Shown: positions 42,287 to 53,014 of the stretch, one piece after another
How positions within the stretch are numbered: position 1 is the stretch's first letter
How the letters are laid out: each line of letters begins with the position of its first letter
From: Combretum micranthum
Taxonomy: Eukaryota; Streptophyta; Magnoliopsida; Myrtales; Combretaceae
DNA: 64,000 nt
Assembly (NCBI GenBank): GCA_024138025.1
Contig: JAMXBD010001257.1
Coordinates: forward strand, 124,001 to 188,000
Direction: 5' to 3'
Translations under genes and position numbers: made by a program
Notes under the pieces: model-generated
What the model was told of the DNA's origin: nothing
What the model saw: the letters and a program-made list of their open reading frames with translations, nothing else
The model's database searches: none

Positions 42287-42859
42287 TTAAATATCATCAA
42301 AATGAGGTGGAACTTCCAACCCCAAGGCTGGCAGCATAAGCATCAAGAATACCAGCATGGCATTTCGAAAAACATAGGCTAAGATGACAAATGTAACAGC
42401 AAATATCAAAGTAGTTACTAGCAAAATATAACGTGAGTTGCAATAATGGGAAAAATTTGTGATCTCTAAAAACCAACCAGGGCATTGATTCCTGAATAGG
42501 AGAAGAGCTTGTTTTCCCACATCCATAATGGTATCGACATCTGCAGTTGTGGATAAACATTCAATGAGTAGACATATGATATTCTTGGTGCCAAATTTTG
42601 ATTTTATGCAAAGTTTGGTCAGAAAAGAAAATTTAAATGCACTTACCACGAAGATCTTGCCTCAGTTGCCTCAAGACCTTCAGCACAAAGACAGTAAAAC
42701 TTGCAGCAGCCTTTGATGTTACTGCAGACTTGGGGATCTTAAAAGTTATCACTATGAAGCCTACTGCAGTACATATAAACAAACCTGGGAAAGAGAGAAA
42801 CAACAGTTTAGTCCCTCTATCAGTATTTATTCCACTTCCCTTGACATGGTCACCATCAG
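42287..42859 (-). CDS. Unidentified multi-pass membrane protein, last two exons (partial)
   Basis: Two minus-strand exons join cleanly: 42859-42647 and 42540-42287, with a GT–AG intron in matching phase. They encode about 154 residues. A hydrophobic segment (LFICTAVGFIVITF) comes first, then KAAASFTVFVLKVLRQLRQDL, then a soluble stretch VDTIMDVGKQALLLFRNQCPGW. Two more strongly hydrophobic segments follow (YILLVTTLIFAVTFVILAYVF and AMLVFLMLMLPALGL) before a short tail ending PHFDDI. I see no start exon: the first exon opens after a plausible acceptor at 42860-42861 (AG). The upstream part is either in the 1.4 kb before the PPR gene or missing. I do not recognise the family. It could be a 3' remnant of a broken gene. 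Confidence 0.5.
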
Positions 42860-44285
42860 CTAAAAGATATACTGCATGCATTAAGTTTTCTAGTTACGAA
42901 TCTCAACCATTAATAGCCCATTCACTTCCGTATGGAATAAGAGGAAGTTAAATTGTAATTCAATACAAATGAGAGTTGTAATAGCTAGTAAATTCCTATT
43001 ACAATGTTTAGTTACATTGAATGATAGAACCAAAGTATGTAATTATAAATCAATGATTTAACCAAACAAGTAAGGAATTATATTAAAATAAAAGCAAAAA
43101 TATCTATCATGCCCCTATAAAAGCAAAATATTTATTACATCTTCTTGGTAGTGTTTCAAGACAGAATATTTATAAGAAGATGCTAAATAAACCATTATGA
43201 AAGCGTGGGCATAAATTGCTATTCGTTATTTTATGTAATAGTAATTCATACAATTGTTGTTTAATGTTTAATAACACAAGAGAAAATTGTAATTCCAGCT
43301 TCATATAAATAAGAGGGGAATGGAATAGGTATTCACCCAAGGGAAATATAAGGTAAGTTCATTGCACTTTGCCATGGTCAAAACCCAAAATAAAATCCAG
43401 GTAATCTAGAGGGACATGTTCAGCAGCAATTAAAATTGGCATTCCTCTTGGTCCTAATGCTCTCATGGTATTATGTAAATGCCACTATGAGACCTCAAGA
43501 GGGGGCCATTAATAGTTAATTTTGCATCCCCTATCAGACAAGAAACTAAGCTCAACTCAATGGAACATTGTTCTAATAATAAACCGTTTCTAGTGAAACT
43601 TTGGCAAGACATTCATCTAATGGTCTTATTTCTTTCAAAGCAATCACATTTTTCAGGTACATCTCTACAGATAACCAATATACTAAGCTCCAAAACATGC
43701 CAATAAATGTCCAGTAACCAGTGGATAATTTGTAGAGGTCAATCAAAAAAGAGTGTTGGTTGAAAAAATTTTTAACTTCCTTGATCCAATTGTTGTTATA
43801 ACGTTTGATGGTATAGCTCTCACTTTGGCTCCCAAATGACCACTTGCACTAAATGAAGTCTGTCCCAAAAGACAAGAAAAACTTTTAGAAAAAAGAAAAC
43901 CCTTCAAAGTGCTAATCAATATAGCCTATGTGAGTTCCCAAATCAGCGTGAAGACAGTAAAAGTAAATTTATATTTTTTAGGTAAATCATATGATGCTAT
44001 AATTTCCTGTAGGAAATGAAGTCAAGCAGTAAAAGTAAATTGATTCACACAGAATTATGCATAAGGCACAGACAAGCTATACATATGCCCACACATGCAG
44101 TGTTAACAAAGTTCAGCAAAATATCCCTCAAACCTACATAAATAGGCATCAACATGTATAAATTTCAGCAAGAATTTGTACCATTTTACAGCTGCAAGTT
44201 TTCCTTATATAAACATCTGCCCAACTGCTCCAGGGGCTGATCACCCAAACACTTAAATTCTTTTCATCTGCATTTGGTGTATTTA
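42860..44285. other. Between the membrane-protein exons and the PPR gene
   Basis: A possible minus-strand coding scrap at about 43385-43475 (MRALGPRGMPILIAAE…DFILGF) has no convincing splice sites. At 42940-43330 there is a repeat with GGAATGGAATAG- and GTAATTC-type words, similar in style to 7890-8160 inside the Mini-RNase III intron, probably an old MITE. No gene is supported. Confidence 0.35.
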
Positions 44286-47200
44286 TCATGTGTTCCTTCT
44301 CTGATACATCTCCTTCAAGAACTTCTCAGCATCAATCTTCTTTCCACGTTTAGCAAATGTATAACTAATAATAGAAAGAGTACCATCACAAGGCATAAAC
44401 CCCTTTTCATTCATCTCGGCCATTAATCTTTTAGCCTCTCCCTTGTAAAGGTTTTTTAACCTTTTATCCAGGTCTGGTTGATTAGATAGACGACACCAGC
44501 CTGAAATGAGTATATCATAAGTTGAAGAATTAAAGGAAGCTTCTCTCAGCTGCATCTCTTTTGCAAGCTCATTTGCCTGGCCCATTTTGCCTTCCTTGGC
44601 AAGATCACCTATGAGCACATTATATGTGCCAGTTTTGGGAACAAAGCCTTTTGCAATCATCTCACAGTAGAATCTTAAATATTCTTTCTTATTTCCAAGT
44701 TTACCATGACCAGAAATTAAGGCATCATAAGTAGTAGCATCAGGAAGCAATCCTTTTCCCATCATCTCACCAAACAACTTATCTGCTTCCCTCATAAAAC
44801 CAGCAGAACACAACCCCCCCAGAAGAATATTGTATGTTGCAACATTTGGAGAGACTTCTTCAGCCAGCAACTGAGAATACAAGGAAATGGCCTTGTGAAG
44901 ATGGCTGCTATGGCAATAGCCATGCATAAGGGCATTGTATGTAATGATGTTGGCTGGAATTCCTTTTCACTCATCTCTTTAAATATTGAGGAAGCTTTTC
45001 TGGTCATCCCTAAACAGCATAATGTGTTTATGAGATAATTGTAAGAATCTTGATTGAGTTTGAATCCTATGTCTACAAGTTTCTCATGAACATCAAATAT
45101 TGCTTCAGCCCTTCCATGCTTTGATGACACATCAAGCATAGCCCTATAAATGGATAATGTGGGCACTATGCCCCAACCAGACATTTGATCTAAAACACAC
45201 ATTGCTGTTTCCACCTGATCAGCTTCAGAGAGTGCTTCAACAAGAATATTGCAGGTTATTGAGTTGGGTGTTAATCCTCGCTGCTGCATCTTGTTCCACA
45301 ATTTGAGAGCCCTATCCAGATCCCTCTCCTTGCAGTGTGCATTAATCATGGTGTTGTATGTAGCATGATCAGGAACGAGACCTAGCTCCCTTATCCCACC
45401 ATGAACAGACTGTGTTTCATATTTACCAAGCTTTATAAGACCATTAATAAAGACATTATAAGCAACCACATCAAATCCAGCATTATTCTCCATCAATTTT
45501 TTAGCCATCTTGAGGGCAGACGATTCTTTTCCTGCCTTAAAGAAGCTGTCCATAACAGATGTATAATTAACCCGATCAAGATATAATCCTCTAGATACCG
45601 TATCTTTAACCATTCCCTCAGCTTCCTCGATTTTTCCACCTCTTTTCAAGTGGTTTACAAAGGCATCCAGAACAAATTCATTCTCTTCTAAACCCATCAA
45701 TTTCATTTCACTATAAAGTTCAAGTGCAACCTCTTGTTTATTGGCTTTTAAGAAACCATCAATTAGAGCAGAATAAGTGCATATATTAGGCATTATGCCC
45801 TGCTGAGCCATCTCTCTCATAACATCAACAGCTTTATCAAGCATTCCTTGCTTTGCATAGCTGCTAATAATTGTAGAATACATTACCACATTAAGGGGTC
45901 TGTGTTCCTCCTTCATCTCTCTTAACAGAGACTCCACAGCTTCCATGTCTCCTGACTTGCACTTACTGTTTATAACTGCAGAATAGGTGACATGACTCGG
46001 AACAAGGCCATCCAGCAACAAAGACTTGAACATCTTTTCTGCCTCTTCAACCTTACCAACCTTAAAGAATCCATCCATTAAAGCAGTATAAACAACTACA
46101 TCAAAAATTATTCCGCGACCTATCATTTGGCCCATGAATGCGAGAGCTTCCATATATTTACCTAATTTTAAACATGAACTAATAAGAGTAGTATACAAGT
46201 AATGATTGGGATCTGTTCCCATCTCCTCCATCTCATGTAAGAGTACTTTGGCATCACCAAACATACCACACATACAAAGGCCATTTACAATGGAACTATA
46301 TGTTACAACATCAGGTAAATAATCATCCATAACCATTTCCTTATACAATGTAAATGCATCATCAAGCTCCTTATTTTTACAATAAGCATCTATGAGTGTG
46401 GTGTATGTAATAAGGTTCGGATCCAAATTCCTAGAACTCTCCCCATTCTCAGTATCACCAACCGAGGCCATCCCATCAATGAGATTATTGGCCTCAACAA
46501 AATTCCCTACTTTACAAAACCCATTAATCAATGTATTATAAGTACGATATCTGGCACCAACCCATGCTCTTTCATTCTGCTCAACAATTCGAGCCCACGT
46601 TCCATATTACCAGCTTTACCATACCCATCGATTAGTGTATTAAAACCAACAACATCCCTCATCACACCACCTTGAACCAAACTCTCCATCACATATTCTG
46701 CATACCCAGGCACCCCACTTGGCAAAACCCTTTAACCAATATATTACAAGTAAACCCATCAAGACTCAAACTTTTCTTCACCATATCAGAGCAAAGTCCA
46801 AACCCATATTGAGGAAACCCTAGTTTACAAAACCCCCAAATCAAACAATTATAACAAACTAAACCCACACCCACTTCCTTAAAACTACCCCTAACCAATT
46901 GTAGAGCCAAATTAACATAACCCATTTTACACAAAGAGTAAACAACAACATTATGTGTATAAAAATCACAATCTATACCACATTTTATCATCTGGGTATA
47001 GAGGCACCAAACCTGAGAGACCAAACCACAAGCATTAAACTTGTAAAGAAGCTGGTTCCAATGGTACAAGCTAGGAGGGGAAACATTGTAATTTCTCATT
47101 GAAATGAAAGTTTCCATTGCATAGGAATATCGATTACATGAGAGGTGTAGGTGGATTAAAGTACAGAAGAAAGCGGCATAAAGGTCGGATTTTGAATGTG

Positions 47201-47417
47201 GGACTGTGGGTTTAGGAAAGAAAACATGTGAAGAAGAAGAAGATGGAGATGGGGGTTTAGCGTTTTGATGGAAAAGTCTTTTGGGTGATGAAGATGAAGA
47301 AAAGCTTGGACTTTTAGGATTTGGTCGCCTGTTTTTGAAGTGTTTCAGGATCAATCTGGAACTTTTCATAGTACTGTAGCAACTCGCAACTATTGAGTTG
47401 CCACGAAGCTGGAACAA
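44286..47417 (-). CDS. P-class pentatricopeptide repeat protein, frameshifted in this sequence
   Basis: One intronless gene appears as four overlapping minus-strand frames: 47417-46689, 46725-46528, 46531-44792 and 44927-44286. Allowing one missing base at each of three places gives about 1044 residues. The N-terminus (about 70 residues) is Ser/Arg/Lys-rich, with few acidic residues, and looks like a mitochondrial or plastid targeting peptide. About two dozen 35-residue PPR motifs follow, of the plain P type, for example VVTYSSIVNGLCMCGMFGDA, NICTYSALIDGFLKANKQ and DVVAYNVFINGLIKLGKY. There is no E, DYW or SMR tail. Such proteins bind organellar RNA sequence-specifically. The target here is unknown. 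The gaps are at 46705-46707 (C run), about 46543, and 44964-44967 (T run). No nonsense substitution was seen, so the gene is probably intact in the plant. Confidence 0.92.
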
Positions 47418-49718
47418 GAATAGAAGCAGAGAAAGCCGTTGGATGTTCTGTAATTTTATAAAATGTTTAGTTTTTTTTTTCTGGCCAAAAAAATATTTAG
47501 TTTAATAATTCGTAAATTGAGAGTCTGCTCTGGCAGAGCTGACCAAGCCTGTGAGCACGGACCAGAGCTACAGACCTGACGTCCGAAGCTTAACGATTGC
47601 AGACCAACCTGTTTTGTTCCTATCGAGCTGATCCACCTTCCCGCCGAGCTGTCAAGTTGCCATAACCGACCGGCCTTATACTCTGGACACACCATCACTG
47701 TTCAAGTCCGGAACCAGATCCAAACCACCGGTTCATGATTTCTGTTTTTTGGAACCATAAACCGATCCTTTTTTTTAATTCTATGCATACCATTGAAATT
47801 TAATTCTAGGTAATCTATATTATTAAGCAAACACTTCCGGATGTTGTGCTTCGTTTTTCTAAGTATAAATTTACCCCTAATTAATTTTTTTTTTGTTTTT
47901 TCATATTTTCAATTAGTCTATATAGATTTTGATTTGCCCTATTTTGAAATTTAAAAAACAAAAAATTCATCCATCTTAGTGTTTTTCTATTTAATGTAAT
48001 ACAACTTACAACATTTATCTAAGAATTAATATACTCAAGTTTAGGGATACATTTGTAACAAGAGATCTCTTCATGAAGTTACCAAAGTCAAGCAAGTTGA
48101 AAGTTTACTATATAAAAAAAAAATGTGATAGGAATATCTCTTGTTCCATTTGTCAAATTATGTGTCTTTTTTAAATCACCACCGTGTAATTTGTAACCAC
48201 TATAATCGAGTTGATTTTAATTGGTAAAGTGAAAACACTTTTCTTTCTTTTTTTTTTATGATAAATTTTTCAATGTATCTTGAATTTTCTTTTTTTTTTT
48301 CCCTATCTCATTGCTGCTCTAACTTTTGGAATGATTATTTGTTTATATTTTGTAGAAATTTCATTATGAGGTTTGCAGTAAATGCATTGACTTTAAGTGG
48401 GTTTTATGATTTTCTCCATTAAATATCAATGTATAAAATGTAATGATATGCAAAACATGATTGATTGATTGATTGATTTATTTATTCTTCTTCTTCTCTT
48501 CTTCAATTGCCATTGAGGTTGGATTTGATTATTTTATTTAATATATTATGTTTTATACGTTTAAAATCATAGAGCAATTGGAAATGATAATTTCACTTGT
48601 ATTTTGCAAATTTTTTGTTCATTTATACTTACTATAATATTAAAGTATAATATTAATGTATTCAATGGTTGAGATTAAAAGCAAAAAGATTACAATTTTT
48701 TAGTTAGTTCAAATTAAATATCATATCTTTACAAAATAATTGCTATTGGGATTGATCAATGGTTGTATATTTATAGTAGCTTTATGGATATGGCTATCTA
48801 AATCTATTTACTCCACGCTATATCCTCAATTTATTGTCTTATAATGTTATTTAATCAACCGTTGAGAATAAAAGAAAAAAAATTACGTTTATAATTATGT
48901 TTAAATTAATCATCTAAACAAAATAATTATTATTATGGTTGTTCAACTTATGTCTATATTCATAATATCTTTTATGGATATAAACCTCTAAATCTATATT
49001 CTCCAAATCATGTTAATCTATTTTCTTATGATGTCCTTATTGACTTAGCTCAAATTAATTATCTAAATATGGAGAATTTCTATGGTCCAATAAACAAGAC
49101 TACCTAGCCTATTGTACGATGATTGTGGGAGTTAATACGTTTAGACATTGTATAAAACATATATACTATATTAAGCAAAGAAATGTATTTTACCATATAG
49201 ATTATGTAAAGAATACATATATAAAGTATATATAAAATATAAATTATATATTAATACGCACACACATATAACATACTCATTTTAGGTGACAAATGAATTA
49301 TGGCATATATCCAAATCCAAATGTGGTTTCCTTTTACAACAAGTATTTGCTCTTTTTTTGCACCATTGATTTTTATAATGAATCGGACCCAATCCAACTG
49401 CATGTGGTAAAATTATCAATTAGGCGACTGTAATTTTTCAAATTGTTGAATAAATTAGAAGGGTAAATTACAAAAACGCAGACAACATAGTTATCTTTTG
49501 TTTGCTTAACATACAAGTTTCGTTAACAATTACTTGGATATCTATCATATATCTCCATCATAAATCACATCCCTCTCATAACACACCAACTCTCTATTCC
49601 TCTTTAAACAACCCAATACTTTTCAAGTTTCCAAGATTTGATGCAATTACTCTTTTTTCTGGTTACAATCTCAATGATGCAAGTAGTAAGGTCAAGCATG
49701 GGGCCATAAGGGTCATTG
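47418..49718. other. Intergenic, AT-rich
   Basis: The first hundred bases are the PPR gene's 5' flank. At 47525-47770 there is a GC-richer repeat fragment with GGAACC/CCGGTTC words. A GATT tandem tetranucleotide lies at about 48461-48480. The rest has no coding or structured signal that I can support. Confidence 0.4.
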
Positions 49719-50570
49719 CCGAAAGAGGTAAAACCACAGAAAATAAGAGATGTTTGGGAGCATGTTGATACGGGAATTGATTCATTAGTTCCCGTATGTT
49801 TCAATGGATACCGAATACCCTACTTGTATTTATGGCTTTCACGAGAAAAAATATTAAATGGATAATGCACACTATATGGTATGGTATATCATTACGTATA
49901 CATTACACATGACATATAATACCTATCGAATTCATTTTCTGGATCCAAAAATGCTAGTTCTCACTTTTTGAAGTCGTCTGATCGCTCCCGTCTCTTGAAA
50001 GCCAATGTTGATGCTCTCAAACTCAATCTAGTTGGCCTTACTTTCACAGATTCTGATGGAAACCTGCCTGATTTTGGGACGGATTTTTGCTAGATATGGG
50101 AATTCAACTTTTTTGACTTTGATGTGACACGTGATTTGCATGTGCCTGAATCCATTGAGCTTCTCAAGCGTCAGGGTAATGACATTGTGAAGAACCAAGT
50201 TTTTGGGCTCATTTCTATCCAAATTGCATATTTAATGGCTTTGTCTGGGCTTATTGGGAATGAATCATTGAATTGGACAACTTTTCATAGTGCGTACGAT
50301 TTCGGATACCTAGTGAAGATTCTTCCACGCCGCTATTTGCCTGAGACAATGGAGGAGTTCTTGAGTATGCTGTATGCTGAGGTTGATCCTTAGGAGCAAT
50401 GTTTATGATGTTAATGTTAAGTACTTGATGAAGTTTTGTGATGGCTCGTGTTGGGTCTTGGAACAAATAGCGAAAGCTCTTGAAGGTGAACGGATGATCG
50501 GAGAATGTCATCAAGCTGGTTCAGATAGCTTGGTCACCTGGCAAGCCTTCCGAAAGATGAGAGATATATA
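49719..50570 (+). pseudogene. CAF1-type CCR4–NOT deadenylase pseudogene
   Basis: The series of plus-strand frames matches plant CAF1 in order: KPQKIRDVWEHVD (start region); FPYVSMDTEYP with the catalytic Asp and Glu of the DEDD nuclease; LLKANVDALKLNLVGLTF; DSDGNLPDFGTDFC; FDVTRDLHVPESIELLKRQG; FHSAYDFGYLVKIL (third acidic residue); and CHQAGSDSLVTWQAFRKMRDI (fourth). The reading frame is broken early (about 49760-49950). It is stopped by TAG at 50091-50093, where a Tyr codon would be expected, and is shifted at 50366-50379 by a tandem copy of TATGCTG. No introns, consistent with intronless plant CAF1 genes or a retrocopy. CAF1 removes mRNA poly(A) tails in the CCR4–NOT complex. This copy is not expected to be functional. 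Confidence 0.85.
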
Positions 50571-50939
50571 GTTTGTGAATAACCAACATGAGAAACATGT
50601 CGGACTCCTATATGGTTTTGAGATTTATTAATGGAATGAATACGTTGTTTTGATAATAATTGTCCTAGAACACAGCATGTTAGTGTTTTAGAATTATAAA
50701 ACAATTATATATTTCTTGAATAATTACGGTGCAATTGATAAAAAAATGTGTTGAGAAACTAAATTAACCAAAAGGCATATTAAATGCAATACGATGCACA
50801 CACAGCAGCTTAAATCGATCGATCTTGTGAACAATGATGTGAATCTCATACGTTTGCGTGTATGGGTAGAATTGGTTTATGTTACATTAAGAACAAATTC
50901 CTTTTATGCATAGAAGCTTATGTCATCGATATCTTAACG
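50571..50939. other. Intergenic, no gene seen
   Basis: 3' flank of the CAF1 pseudogene and AT-rich DNA. No supported signal. Confidence 0.4.
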
Positions 50940-51150
50940 TATTCTATTTAAATTATCTAATTTCCATTTATATATTATCTATATCCGATCTATATCTATA
51001 TTCTATTTATATATATATGTTTGATTTGTTTATGAGTAAAAAAATCTATTATTTTTCCCTTTGTATCTGTTTCTTGATCAATATCTGATTGAAAACAATA
51101 AAAAATAATTGTCAAAATGACTAGAAAAAGGATGAAACATACAAACTCTA
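50940..51150. mobile_element. Tourist-like MITE relic, copy D
   Basis: The interior matches copies A and E in order: TATCTATATCC/TATTTATATATATATG, TTGATTTGTTTATGAGTAAAAAAATC, TATCTGTTTCTTGATCAATATCTGATTGAAAA, then ACAAACTC. The G-rich left end is lost. No TTA duplication could be assigned. Confidence 0.5.
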
Positions 51151-51323
51151 TAACTATTTTTAATTAGTTATCAAGATAAATAGATAGTGATGAAACACGT
51201 TAGATAAAATCCGATCAATGTGTTCCATAAACGGTTTGTAGATTTGATATGATGTAAATTACATAATTACCATGTCTTCAAACACACACACCACATACAT
51301 AAGTTTCAATGGATAAAATATAA

Positions 51324-51686
51324 GTGAAATTGCCAAAACACCTCATAAACTTTAAAGATAGTGCAGATTGATCCTCTGAACTTTCAAAGTGGGATTTTTG
51401 ACCTCCTAAACTTTTAAAAATTAGCACCGTTAATGACATGTCATATTTTTGTCGAAACAAATAGAAAATGGTGCAAATTTACCCTCAAAATTTTTATCCA
51501 TGTGGGGATTCACCTCTAAACTTTCATTTATGTGTGGATTTATACCCTTCTTTCGTACTAAAATAGTTAATTGTCTTTATGATACTAATTTTGAAAGTTT
51601 AAGGAGTTAAAAATCTCACTTTAAAAGTTTGGAGGGTCAATCTGTACTATCCTTAAAGTTTATGGGATGTTTTTGCAATTATCTCC
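51324..51686. mobile_element. MULE-type MITE with about 110-bp inverted repeats
   Basis: The left arm from 51324 (GTGAAATTGCCAAAACACC, TCATAAACTTTAAAGATAGT) is repeated inverted at the right end (GGAGATAATTGCAAAAACAT, CCATAAACTTTAAGGATAGT) over roughly 110 bp. The flanks AAAATATAA (51315-51323) and AAAATATAT (51687-51695) match at 8 of 9 bases, fitting a 9-bp Mutator-type duplication. It is 363 bp long and non-coding. The open frame 51278-51460 is a by-product. Confidence 0.72.
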
Positions 51687-51695
51687 AAAATATAT

Positions 51696-52230
51696 AATAA
51701 GAAGAAAGGCGACTCTTTAGTTTGTTAATGTACAGTAATTTTTGTAAATTTAGAATCTTCTTTAAAATTATTTATTGAAATAGACCGTAAATGAAATCAA
51801 TTATTGAAATAATCTACCAAAGTGGCATGTTTAAGATGCATGTTAGGTCATTGAATGAGACTCGTATGTACAAAATGTGAGGTATATAAATTTGGTTCTC
51901 ACATTTGATATAGGCAAGAGTTGTTTACTTCTCGTACCTTTCAACTGCGCCAACTGATACAAATGAATTACAATACAAGTATGATTTATAAATCATTTAG
52001 AATTGTCACAGTATTATGTGGTAACATCAGATGGTGATATAAGATTTCAATGCTTTCATTACTTTATTTGGAGTTTTGAACAAAAGAATGTGAATGCACC
52101 ATTTTGAATTCCTTGCTAGTGAATGGTGACATACAATTCTACACATATGACATTTTCACCTTAAAATGTGTTTTGTGATAATGTAATATTCTATTATGGT
52201 GGGATGGAGAATTGAATTTTGAAAAGGAAT
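51696..52230. other. Intergenic, no gene seen
   Basis: AT-rich single-copy-looking DNA. Nothing supported. Confidence 0.4.
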
Positions 52231-52697
52231 TGACAATGCTTTCTTTGAAAATTCTCTTTAGACAAGATTTTCTTTGTCAATAATCTTGTAGCCTAGTGAT
52301 ATCTTTTTTGGTCTCGCAAATGAGAGGCATCAGGTTCGATTCCTCTCTCATTATAATTAAAAAAAATTTCTTTCTCCCATACCTGTACAAAAACCCTCCA
52401 TTTACTAATGCATATGTACACTTGAAGCATTTCACAAAGAACTTTCAAATGCTGTTTAAGGAGTTGACAATGTTTTTTTGGAGATTCCCTTTAGATAATT
52501 TTTCTTTTGTCAATAATCTTATAGCCTAGTGATGTTTTCTTTGGTCTCTCAAGTGAGAGATATCAAGTTCGATTTTCCTTTTATTTTAACTAAAAAAAAA
52601 AAATTCCTTCTCTCATACCCATACAAAAACCCTCCATTTACAAATGCTTATGTACACTTCAAGCATTTCACCAAGAACTTTCAGATGCTGCTTACAG
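52231..52697 (+). repeat. Tandem duplication (233-bp unit) with tRNA-like box A/box B, SINE-like
   Basis: Two adjacent units start with TGACAATG at 52231 and 52464. Each has a tRNA-promoter-like pair: TAGCCTAGTGATAT (box A-like, about 52290 and 52523) and GGTTCGATTCC (about 52332; AGTTCGATTTT in the second unit), followed by an A-rich stretch and CAAAAACCCTCCATTTAC. The first unit is the better preserved. This is the plan of a tRNA-derived SINE within a duplicated segment. It lies about 320 bp beyond the CBL10 stop codon. The second copy runs into a frame (KNDYEHLIQQEEHLASNKQC) that I cannot assign. Confidence 0.65.
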
Positions 52698-53014
52698 AAT
52701 TAAAAAATGACTACGAACATTTGATACAGCAAGAGGAGCACCTAGCAAGCAACAAGCAATGCTGGCCCATTACCCTCAAGAATGAATAGGCTCTGATGTG
52801 TCTGGATGAAGGGCATTCCTTCACAAGAAATATGCACAAACCCTACTTTGCAGGCAGCAGATGATATTGCATCCCTGGTTCTGCGTGCCATGAGAATCGC
52901 ATGCCAAGGCATTGGTTGAATCAAGGACTTGCATCCAGTAGTTCACCAGTCGGAGAACACTGAAACTTGAACTGGCAATCTCTAGGCGCTAGAGTAAACG
53001 AGTAGAAAACAAAT

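Noticed and set aside
43385..43475. Candidate first exon (MRALGPRGMP…) for the partial membrane protein
   Set aside because: No acceptable GT donor in the right phase and a stop shortly after. Linking it to the exons at 42859 would be guesswork.
52290..52345. tRNA gene suggested by box A- and box B-like words
   Set aside because: No tRNA cloverleaf, acceptor stem or plausible anticodon arm could be drawn. A SINE-like origin is more likely.
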